Positions 11,810 through 20,400 of a stretch of 64,000 bases of DNA are shown one piece after another. The notes under the pieces were generated by a model. That model made no database searches. It was not told the origin of the DNA and saw only the letters and a program-made list of their open reading frames with translations. The stretch comes from Chenopodium formosanum (lineage: Eukaryota; Streptophyta; Magnoliopsida; Caryophyllales; Amaranthaceae), in the NCBI GenBank assembly GCA_024500155.1, contig CM044873.1, positions 9,763,501 through 9,827,500 of the forward strand, read 5' to 3'. Positions within the stretch are counted from its first letter, which is position 1; each line of letters starts with the position of its first letter. Position numbers and translations under genes: made by a program.

Positions 11810-12116
11810 GGCATCCAAGCTAACTCCTAAGAATCTAGAGAGTTCCTAACCTCCTCAAATGGAGGGTTCTAGACCACAACTCTCTACACTACTCTAGAAC
11901 GTTCCCACCTCCAAAGGAACATAGATACAAGGAGATTTCTACATCCTTCCCTAGCTAGAATGTTCAAGACCACCCTAGAACACTCTAGAACTCTACAACC
12001 CTTATGTACATACAAGAAGTCCCTAGACACTTCTACTATGTACATGAAGATCCTTGAATATTCTAGAGACATCCCCTCTAGAATACTCCCTCAAAAGATC
12101 ACTCTAGATAAGCCCG

Positions 12117-12134
12117 GAACCTTCTAGAAGCTTC
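12117..12134. promoter_or_regulatory. Perfect four-block heat-shock element
   Basis: GAACCTTCTAGAAGCTTC has four perfect alternating GAA/TTC blocks at five-base spacing, the classical binding site of trimeric heat-shock factors. Further two-block sites lie at 11897-11904 (GAACGTTC), 11958-11965 (GAATGTTC) and 12056-12063 (GAATATTC, with partial blocks on both sides). All lie 90-330 bases upstream of the minus-strand TATA box. Confidence 0.7.
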
Positions 12135-12301
12135 TCACGTATTCCGGGCCGCCCGTTGCCCAAACTCATACTTCGGGACCTCCGTTTGGAAAACCGTCAC
12201 CTCCATGGTCTTCCTTGGCCCAAAGTATGGTGGACCCCAATATTTGAGCCCATTTGAAGCCCATTAGCCCGTCCAAATGGCCCATTATTGTGTTACTGTC
12301 A

Positions 12302-13373
12302 AGTGGGTGTTCACTAAGATTTGAAGCAAGGTACTAAATAAAGCTCTATATGGGGAGGTGCTTAGCTGAGCACCAAGGCAAGCCCCCTAGCCCCGATTGT
12401 TGCCTTGCTGCCTAGTGAGCCTCTTGACGCCCATCCTTGGTGTGGGAGACGACCCGTGACAAACTGCTTCTAAATAAAATCCACAAGAATTGAAGCAATT
12501 AAAGAATACTGTATGAAAATATAAAGAATTCAACTCACTCCCAAATATATGTAACCAAAAATTGTTGGGGCATAACAGTTTGTAGATTGTGTCCATCATG
12601 ATTACATGTTCAATGCATCCATATGGTTCATTACTTTGGCTTTTAATTAGACTACGCTCAAACTGGCTCGTTGAATTGTTTACATGTATTTCTTAATGCA
12701 AAGTATCAGACAATCTTGGTGTTTTAGAATCAAGGGTCAACTGGCATCATATAGATCAAAGATTGCAGGGAGCCACAATAGAAGCATAAATATGTTGATG
12801 TTGGTTTCTTCATTCTCACATGGTTTAAAAAAAATCACCTACACTGTCAACTCTAACTATATATAAACAGTTGTTGCATTTTTACATTTAGGAAAGAACA
12901 AACAAGTAACTGACCCTAAAGCAAGAAAAATGGATAAGATACATGATCAATATTAAAGCATCCAAAACATAGTTTCAGATTTCAGTAATAGCATTACCTG
13001 ACAAAATACATGTAGAGAAGTAGATATTGCTATCAGAAATAATAGGAAGAGAATGTAAGACGGGATAGTGAAGATTCGGTTGAGTCATCAATATATAAAC
13101 TTTTAGCCTTTATTAATCATAACTGAGTGAGTAGTATTATTTTTTCAAGTAAACAAGATTAATTTAATTTTACAATTATTTGAAAGGGCATAATGGTCAC
13201 TACACTGCAGAATTGACTTTTGGTTTTATTTATTTATTTATTTAAAAAAAAAAAGTGAAATCTTCTAGAATTATCATGTAACCGGTAACCCTAATCCTAT
13301 ATACATATATATAAATTGATCATGAATAATACATTAGCCGCCTCCTAACCATCAATAGGCAACAAACGAGAAG
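12302..13373. other. Intergenic stretch and mTERF promoter
   Basis: No supportable gene. An ATACATATATATAAATTG stretch at about 13,300-13,317 is a plausible TATA region for the mTERF gene that starts at 13,374. A GC-richer repeat-like patch lies at about 12,350-12,450 (GAGGTGCTTAGCTGAGCACC is a near palindrome). Confidence 0.4.
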
Positions 13374-14309
13374 ATGCTGAAAATAGGCAATAACACAAGC
13401 AATTTCATCAAAAGTCTCCTCCAAATCCAAATCCAAATCCGGCATCTTCAACCCTATTCGACTTCAACCTTGTTGTTAAGTAACTATTTAATTAGTCTGG
13501 GGCTTTCCAGGGAAGAGGCTAATAATCTAGTTTCGAAGAAGAATCTTGGTGAGTGTTGGAGTAACAAAAGGAGGAGTAAGAAACCCATTATTGCTGCTCA
13601 TGAGCCACCCGAATTACAAGTCTGGAGAAATCGAGGTGCGAAAACAGTTGCTGACTTGAATTTCCTCGCAAATGCGAATTCTGTTGCCTCCTATCTTAAA
13701 CACGACGTTGGATTCAGGGAGTCTCAAATTCGAATATTGGTATCTAATTCGCCTAAAATCTTATTGTTCAAAGTTAGAACTCTTAAACCAAAGATCCAGG
13801 TATTTCTGAACTATGGTTTCACACTAAATGATATCTGTAGTCTTGTGTTTCGCAGCAACCCGACCATATTTGATCAGGGGTTGAATTCCGTTATCGTTCC
13901 CTCACTCCAGTGTTTGAAGGAGATTATGGGTGCCGATGATATGATTAGAATTGTAAGTTCGTTGCTCCTTGGCGATTGTCATCTTGGAAAGGTTTGCAAA
14001 TTTTTTGTGCCCAATGTTAATCTGTTGCGAGATTATGGGATTCCGGTTAGTTTCATCCGGAAATATATACCCCCACCTACATTTACTTGTTTTGTTGATG
14101 TTGAGGTTTTCAAGAATGCTGTAATTTTTGTTGATCAAAGCTTGGGGATTCCGAGAGACTCTGAAAACTTCGTCAGAGCCGTAAAAAGAAAGGTGGTCGA
14201 CCATATGAGACCAATATGGGAGGCTAAAAAATCAGAGAATTCGAATAATATAATCCCTACTTGTACTTCTGATGTTATTCATGTTAGTATTAGTATTCCT
14301 CCTTATTAA
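13374..14309 (+). CDS. mTERF-family organelle protein, shortened at the C-terminus
   Basis: Single-exon frame of 311 residues, as usual for plant mTERF genes. Residues 1-30 are basic and hydroxylated without acidic residues, fitting a mitochondrial presequence. From about residue 40 the sequence has mTERF repeats: YLISLGLSREEANNLVSKK, then SVASYLKHDVGFRESQIRIL, SNSPKILLF, LKPKIQVFLNYGFTLNDI, and a late block GIPRDSENFVRAVK. mTERF proteins bind nucleic acid through stacked helical repeats and act in organelle transcription termination, splicing or ribosome biogenesis. Family members of this type usually run to about 380-400 residues; here the sequence after IWEAKK becomes Ser/Asn-rich and non-family-like and ends at ISIPPY. 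This could be a truncated, non-functional copy or a diverged paralogue. Confidence 0.85.
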   Translation: MLKIGNNTSNFIKSLLQIQIQIRHLQPYSTSTLLLSNYLISLGLSREEANNLVSKKNLGECWSNKRRSKKPIIAAHEPPELQVWRNRGAKTVADLNFLANANSVASYLKHDVGFRESQIRILVSNSPKILLFKVRTLKPKIQVFLNYGFTLNDICSLVFRSNPTIFDQGLNSVIVPSLQCLKEIMGADDMIRIVSSLLLGDCHLGKVCKFFVPNVNLLRDYGIPVSFIRKYIPPPTFTCFVDVEVFKNAVIFVDQSLGIPRDSENFVRAVKRKVVDHMRPIWEAKKSENSNNIIPTCTSDVIHVSISIPPY

Positions 14310-15054
14310 CGAGGTTTTTTTTTTTTCAATTCAAGGTATTAGTAATAAGTTCCTCCTTCAAGTATTTTGATTATAGTTAGATAAGTTCAAGAGCTAATTT
14401 GTATCTGCAAAATAGGTACGTGATACACTACTTTGTTAGACTCTTTAAAGAAGCAAGCCTTGATTACGAAGAAATTGTTAGACCTTATTCCTTAAACAAC
14501 ATTGAAACAATAATCAGGAGAATGGTTGACGATGTTTTACAAAAAAAAAAGAAAAAAAAACATTGAAACAATAATCAACCGCTTTAATTAGACGATGAAG
14601 AGCTTCTGTCATTTCGAAAAACAATACCCTCATTCTTGTTGAAAGTTTTTGCTAGCCAATCTACCATTCTCTGCAGTAGTATTATAAACAATTGTATCAT
14701 TTCACTGCACAAGAGTAAAGCACTGATTCAAGCTAACACATCATTAGGCACTCCATTGTTTCCTACCTTATTGAAGTCATCACCACCCAAATGAATGTCA
14801 CCTAATGTAAAAACCAGCTCGAAAACTCCGTCTCCAACCTTAAGAACTGTAAAAGGCAGAAAGAGTTGCAAATTTGCAATGTAGGATTATCTGATGTACT
14901 GCATCAAAAAGTAAACTAATGCAGAAGGCTGCCATTGGTGAAGAGTATAAATGTGAGTGGCCATAAGTATGGCCTGGTTTATGCTGGAGTTGGGTGAGTT
15001 ACTTGGAGGGGCAAAGCAGACCTCCCAGAAGAGCTTGTCTTCCACATTAACTAC
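14310..15054. other. mTERF 3' flank and intergenic stretch
   Basis: No gene is supportable. The stretch contains a mini-insertion with poly(A) at 14,498-14,577 (listed separately). The frame at 14,887-15,081 (minus) shows no domain. Confidence 0.4.
14498..14577 (+). mobile_element. Tiny 5'-truncated retroposon with 19-bp target duplication
   Basis: AACATTGAAACAATAATCA occurs at 14,498-14,516 and again at 14,559-14,577. The 42 bases between end in A10-G-A-rich sequence. A perfect long direct repeat around a poly(A)-ended insert is the signature of L1-type target-primed reverse transcription. The insert is too short to assign a source. Confidence 0.6.
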
Positions 15055-15265
15055 CACTAGTAGAAAAATGCAAATGCCCACCGGTTCAAAACCCCCCTAT
15101 GCCACCGGTTTTGAACCGGTGGGAATTTGAGGGGTGGCAATACTACCTTGAAAAGCCACCGGTTCAAAACTGGTGGCAAATTGCCACTGGTTACAATAAC
15201 CCATTCCTGCTATTTTTTAAAGGGGTTTTTGGCACCGGTTCTATTCAAAACCGGTGCCCAAAATG
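15055..15265 (+). mobile_element. CACTA (En/Spm-type) transposon terminus
   Basis: Starts with CACTAGTAGAAAAATG, the typical CACTA terminal inverted repeat. It is followed by clustered subterminal repeats in both orientations (CCACCGGTTC, GGTTTTGAACCGGTGG, CCACCGGTTCAAAAC, GGCACCGGTT, AACCGGTGCC). The element should extend to the right, but the opposite end (…TTTTTCTACTAGTG) is not seen in the window, so this is an end fragment. Small open frames here translate the repeat and are not genes. Confidence 0.75.
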
Positions 15266-15384
15266 GCCCAGAAAATTTAAAAAAAAAGAAAAAAAAAATT
15301 TGCATTTTTTCCACTTAAATTGATATATAAACTCTAACATATATATAAACTTATATATTTTCATTTAAAAAGGCTGTAATATTA

Positions 15385-15734
15385 CTCCCTCCGTCCCTAA
15401 ATTACATTCCTCCTTTCTATTTTTGGTAAGTTTTTTTAGTAAATCAACTCTCTTTTTTTGTTTTATATTTAATGCTTTCTCACTCATCCTTACCTAATCT
15501 CACTCATAATCCTTGTGCCAAACTACAATGAATATGATTGGTTAAAAATTTTCAATTAAGAGCATGTGATTGGTCCTTTTTTTTTGCAAAGGATTGATGA
15601 CATGTCATGAGTAATAAATATTCTATCTTTGTACTTCCCATTGCATTATCTAATTATTGTTATTTGTCTTATTCTTCTCTCCTTAATTCCCGTGTAAATT
15701 TCCAAACAGGAATGTAATTTAGGGACAGAGGGAG
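15385..15734. mobile_element. Stowaway-like MITE, 350 bp
   Basis: Begins CTCCCTCCGTCCCTAAATTA and ends with the inverted copy (AATGTAATTTAGGGACAGAG then GGAG). TA target duplication is at 15,383-15,384 and 15,735-15,736. CTCCCTCCGT is the diagnostic Stowaway terminus. No coding capacity. Confidence 0.85.
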
Positions 15735-16030
15735 TACAATTTTGGTCCAAATAAAAAAAATACAAGTCACACCAAATCACCAATGTAACACCTGACGAGG
15801 CGGCAGCAGCGAGCCTTGGCGAGGCCGCCGGCGATTTAGTTTTGTGTAGTACCAAACATCCTCAACCCTTAAAATATTGTGAATTGCTAAATCGCGTCCC
15901 ATATTTATCGGGTAACGTACGTATTTTAACATGATATTACTAATATGTCCCTTTTTAATTTTTACCTTAATTTACTCTACCGTAATTACCCTAATTTATT
16001 TTTACCTCTTATAAATTTCCCATTTTACTA

Positions 16031-16348
16031 CTCCCTCCGTCCTCTTTTAATAGTCCCTTATGGGCATTTTTCGCGGGAATTAATAAACACAAATAAGAAT
16101 AGTAAAATTATATTAAAAAAGTAAATTGACATTGGATATGCAAAAAAGTAGAGAGAGAAAGTAATAAAGTACATGAGAAAACAAAATTTACATAAAAAAA
16201 ATTTAAATTTGCACAAATATTGTTGCAGATTGAAGGGAATTTTGGTAAAAAAAAATTAATATTAATAGTTGTTGAAAAAAGTAAATGAGGTGAACATTTT
16301 GGGACTAAAATTTGGCCATAAGGGACTATCATTTGAGGACAGAGGGAG
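16031..16348. mobile_element. Stowaway-like MITE inside duplication copy A
   Basis: Starts CTCCCTCCGTCCTCTTTTAA and ends with the inverted form (TTGAGGACAGAGGGAG), flanked by TA on both sides. The copy at 42,466-42,779 is its duplicate. Confidence 0.85.
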
Positions 16349-16627
16349 TAGTTGTGGACCCGCACGCAATGCGCGCGGTTCCCAAAGTTATCACTGTTGC
16401 TCGTTACCTAAATATTTTGACATCAGTAATAGTTACGTAGTTTTGATATGTTGTGGTTTTATAAAATGTGTAATCAATTATTATGATTTATGAATACAAT
16501 ATATCAAGTACTCTTATACTAATGTTGTAATTCTGAACAAAATTCATAAACTTTTCCAATCCCACACCTTTTGAACAAAATTCAACAACTAACATAGGCA
16601 AAAACATGATAAATTTTGTGCATTTCT

Positions 16628-16864
16628 CTAAAAGCTGAGTTTGGAGGAAAACTAACGATTCTTCCCAGTCTTAAACCTCTCCTCAAACCTAGCCTTAGTC
16701 TCTTTAGCAGCAGTAACCTTGTCATCCTTAGACTGAAGAACATTAGCAGAAACAACATCCTTAAGATCAACGTCAAGAGTGTAATGAGTAGGCATTATGT
16801 GATTGTAATTCACAACTTTCACGAAGCATTTCACCCTCGATTTCTTCGCCTGCTTCTTCGCAGA
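16628..16864 (-). pseudogene. Ribosomal protein eL27 C-terminal fragment with nonsense mutation (copy A)
   Basis: The minus strand encodes SAKKQAKKSRVKCFVKVVNY, NHIMPTHYTLDVDLKDVV, KETKARFEERFKTGKNR, which is the C-terminal half of cytosolic large-subunit protein eL27 (L27e). The first half of the protein, including the KOW region, is missing. The Trp codon after GKNR is TAG here (16,652-16,654), while copy B still has TGG. The ancestral stop remains at 16,628-16,630. No intron or start is present; it is a non-functional fragment. Confidence 0.85.
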
Positions 16865-17415
16865 ATATATAGGACCAAAAATAGGCTATGTTTGTTCGGC
16901 CCAAAACAGTAATAAATAAAAACCCAAAACACTGTGCACAAAAAATTACAGTGTGGTATTTTTTTTTCTTTTTTTTAAGGAAATAAATAAAAATAGTGCG
17001 ATTTGATTTTGACCAAAATATAAGATGGTCTGGTGCAGTTTGAAAAATCCCAAACATAACTAATATGGTTTAGTTTTGGTTTAGGTTATAAACAACACTG
17101 CAAACCAAACTTTCACCCCCTAATCATAAATGGTCCGACTCACTAGTCTAATCTGGCCTGGCTCGAAAATAATGTGAGTTTTGACAAGGCTAAAACACTC
17201 TTTTAGTTCTAAACCTGAAAAGTCCCAAAAAATTAACCCGAAAAGTGAGCTCTTTTTTTTCTTAAACCTCCCGAAAGTGAGCTTGAGCAAGTGCATAGTA
17301 TAATCCATACATATACTTTGTACTCCTCCATTTTGCATCAATCGTGATACTTTTCTTTTTTATTCAATTCATATTAATTGCAACAATTCCTTATCTGGTA
17401 AGGATGCAATGCTAA

Positions 17416-17922
17416 ACTACACATTGATAGAAAGGAAGCAATTTAGTGGAGCTAAGGGTGAAGACCCAAATCTACACATTGCTGACTACTGTCAATATTG
17501 TAACACTATAAGGCAAGCTGGGGTCACGCAAGACCAAATAAGGGAGATTCTCTTTCCTTTCTCTTTATGTGGAAAAGCTAAACTTTGGTTTAATGGTTTA
17601 AATAGAACTGCACTTGGCATTACTAATTGGGAGACTCTTATTTTGAATTTTTATAACAAGTATTACCCTGCAGAGAAAACAGCTCTATTGAGAAGCGCAA
17701 TTCAAAATTTCGCCCAAGAGCCAGATGAGTCACTATATGAAGCTTGGTAGAGATTCAAAGACCTGTAGAGAGAGTGCCCTCATCATAATTTAGCACAGTG
17801 GAAGTTGATACAAGCTTTCTACAATGGGATCGAAATTCTTCTAGAGCAATTTTGGATTCTGCAGCTAATGGGAGGTTTATGAACCTCAATGTTGATGATG
17901 CAGGTCAGGTTATTGAAGATAT
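17416..17922 (+). pseudogene. Athila-type Ty3/gypsy gag, 5' part (frame-broken)
   Basis: The translation gives RKQFSGAKGEDPNLHIADYC, ILFPFSLCGKAKLWFNGL, NWETLILNFYNKYYPAEKTA and AIQNFAQEPDESLYEAW, the classic plant retrotransposon gag (capsid) pattern. In-frame stops follow (TAG after YEAW, TAG after FKDL), but gag similarity continues to GRFMNLNVDDAGQVIED. There it is interrupted by the nested copia element and resumes at 26,225 as DMAIHNSQ. No 5' LTR or primer site exists to the left; the element is cut off at the border of the segmental duplication. Confidence 0.85.
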
Positions 17923-18709
17923 TGTAGGATTTTATAGGTACTACGCAGCGGAAATAACATGAATCATATTCATACAGTACCTAAACCAAGGATCTAATGC
18001 ATAACACATAAAGCACAAATAATCGTACCTTTGAAGCGTGATTCCACGTGCGATCGAGCAAGAACAAAAGGAGATAAAGAACCCCAAGCGTGATTCCTCT
18101 ACTTGGTCCACGGGCACAGATTAAGACCTCCACTAATGCTAGTTAGTCGTGACTGAACACTTCAATCAACCTTCAACGGAGAGGAGAGACATACTAACCA
18201 AGAACCACCACGATAACCACCACACGCGCCACCAAGGGGTGGCCGGCCGTACGGACGTGAGGGGAGGAAGAGGGCCGTGAGTTGGAGAGAGGATTAGGGT
18301 TTTGGGATTGGTTGCATTGATGTCAAAATTCACAGTGTGTGAATCATGACTTCCTTCTTACAAGCCCTAGGCATGGATCTTATTTATAGATCTCATCTCT
18401 AAATAAGAGCCCATGTCAAAAGCCCAAAACCTAATTCCAATCTAACTATGCTAGCCCAATCCAATTCATGATTAGTTAATTGCTCATGAGGCCCATTAAT
18501 GGGCCTCTTACTTGCTTAACCCAATACCCTTGTGTGTGACCAATATAGGATCCATTCTAAAGGGCTTTGGGCTATTTGACTAGCCCAAAGATCATCTCTC
18601 ATAGTCTAGCAATAGAGGATGACGCCCCAATAGAATGAACTTATTATCTCCATAATAGTGATCCTTGATATATCTAGTAATTGCACTTATCGAAGACATA
18701 ATTCCTTCA
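17923..18709 (-). repeat. LTR of the nested copia element (3' LTR in element orientation)
   Basis: Plus-strand ends are TGTAGGATTTTATAGGTACT and GACATAATTCCTTCA, so TG...CA termini. On the minus strand a TATAAATA lies within ATGAGATCTATAAATAAG, a likely LTR promoter. The length matches the partner LTR exactly (787 bp). Confidence 0.92.
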
Positions 18710-18727
18710 ATCTCCCACTTGTCTGAG
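18710..18727 (-). promoter_or_regulatory. Polypurine tract of the nested element
   Basis: The minus strand reads CTCAGACAAGTGGGAGAT directly before the 3' LTR. AGTGGGAGAT is the typical copia plus-strand primer tract. Confidence 0.75.
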
Positions 18728-20209
18728 ACAAGTGCGCAATATTCAAATTCCTTAAGTCAATGTGTGTCGATTTGATAATATGATTGCATCTTATGTCGTG
18801 ATCACATTAATCTACAAATCTTTCTTGAAATCTGAGTTAGAATTACAAAACAAATGGTTACTATGTAATCCATTTGAGCACGGCCATGCATTTTCTGAAT
18901 TCTCCCTCTTCAAGGGGCCAAGACACATTCCTAATTAAATAGGTAGACTCAATCCAATCTTATGGCAACCAAAGCTCCCACTCAATTCATGAAGTGACCG
19001 GGAAACATCCTTTATAATCCCCATTTACGGCAAGACGTTTGAATGTACCACAGTCAAAACAATCATTGAATAGAATCAGTGTTCCACTCATGTCAAAGGA
19101 ATCCACTAATATATCCGGAAGCTCTATACTTGAACTTCAAAGTAGGTCTATAGTTCGATCATGCATCATTCATGCATATCCATGTGATTGACCGAGCATC
19201 ACTACGCTCCTATAGCCCATGAAACTGCGCTATCCAATCAATCTTAACATGCTAGTCCATTATTAGAAATCATTTATGTCCAGTTTAATGATTCCGAACT
19301 AGGAACTTAAATAATATGTGGACTTTGTTCACCTGTGGGGTTTCATACACCAGGTCTCTATCTGATAGATAACCTGATGAGCCCATCAATCCATAATTAT
19401 TTTGGACATTTTATTTAATCTTGAAACCACGATCAAATAAGATTGAAACTTTGTTTCAATTGATAAACATAATTCTGCAAGCTAATGTATTTACTTTTGT
19501 AATATACTTTCTCAAAACATACACAACTAAAATTACATAACTTGCTTCAATCCAAGAACCTTAGCATGACTTTCATACCTTGGTCATGGAAGGGGTTTTG
19601 TAAGTAGAGTTCATGAGACATTCTCATAAACATGAACTTTGCAATTTCTAAATCTTATAATCATTTTCATCTCCATACACTAATAATTTTCCTTCGCCCT
19701 TTCGCAAGGAACTTTGGAATTTCTAATTTGTATTCCAACATCACATTGGATTTCGATTGAAATCTATCTTCACTTGTTCTTTAAAACACGTGAATCAAAT
19801 AGACGAGTATAGTCCATGGCATGCATGATGCATCCTTTGCAAATTGCATAAGTATCATCACTCAAAATCTAAATTTCATCAACCTTTCTCAAGGTATTGA
19901 ATCGTTAATCAACGTGCCATGTCACATGGGATTGAAACTCTTTTCAATATAATGTTGAACCTTATAAGAATCTTATCAATATAAGTTTCTTAATCAAAAC
20001 TCAAACATCCTTCGAGACCTATCTATATAGATCTTGAATCCCAAATGTACTCATCTACTTCTTCAAGGTTTTCATACAAAATGCAATAGCCATTACTTGA
20101 TCCTTCATTAATTGCTCTTTGTACTGGGCCAAGAAGACTTCATAGCTCCCACTAAACATCTTGTACATACAAGACCTTTTCTTCATTTTACAAGAACATC
20201 AAACGATTT

Positions 20210-20400
20210 GATTAACTCATAAAATTAAGAACATTAACTCCTTGATGCTAACTTCAATCCATTATGGATCTTTTATGCATCCCTAGGATTATTGGATCTT
20301 CAACTTTTGATTGTATCACATACAAATCTTATTTCATGAACAATTTCAAGAAAGTGTTTTGAAATCCATCTACCAAATCTCATAAGGTAGAAATCACTAA
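20210..20400 (-). pseudogene. Relic of copia reverse transcriptase
   Basis: The minus strand shows, with frame breaks, MDFKT...FLN, then EDP-NPR and RSI-GLK-ASRS. These match the order of the copia RT landmarks (MDVKTAFLNG, EDP, RSIYGLKQASR). Several one- and two-base indels and stops separate the pieces. It shows that the interior descends from a copia polyprotein and is not unrelated filler. The remainder of 18,728-25,420 is AT-rich and shows nothing else I can name. Confidence 0.55.

Larger units (their letters stand above)
11521..12301 (-). mobile_element. Probable solo LTR with minus-strand promoter and heat-shock elements
   Basis: A GC-moderate block of about 780 bp interrupts sequence homologous to the 45 kb locus. 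It begins TGTTGCCCTGACAG and ends GTTACTGTCA, so TG...CA ends are possible, but I could not find a clear target duplication, so the borders are approximate. On the minus strand it has a TATAAATA box at 11802-11809 and many nGAAnnTTCn units upstream of it. The arrangement of enhancer, TATA and leader is that of an LTR promoter. It has no coding capacity. Confidence 0.5.
15827..17415. repeat. Segmental duplication, copy A (1.59 kb)
   Basis: From about GCGATTTAGTTTTGTG to AAGGATGCAATGCTA this segment matches 42,264-43,855 nearly base for base, with scattered substitutions and small indels. Both copies carry the same Stowaway-like MITE and the same eL27 fragment in the same order, so the duplication is younger than both insertions. 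At its right edge homology stops exactly where Athila gag sequence begins. In copy B the segment is the upstream region of the DUF6598 gene; here no such gene follows. Confidence 0.9.

Noticed and set aside
11884..12072. Minus-strand 62-codon frame in the LTR-like block
   Set aside because: It is a translation of repeated CTAGAA-type promoter words; no protein features.
15646..15855. Minus-strand Ala/Ser-rich frame resembling a transit peptide
   Set aside because: It crosses the edge of a Stowaway-like MITE and of the segmental duplication; no downstream exon is seen.
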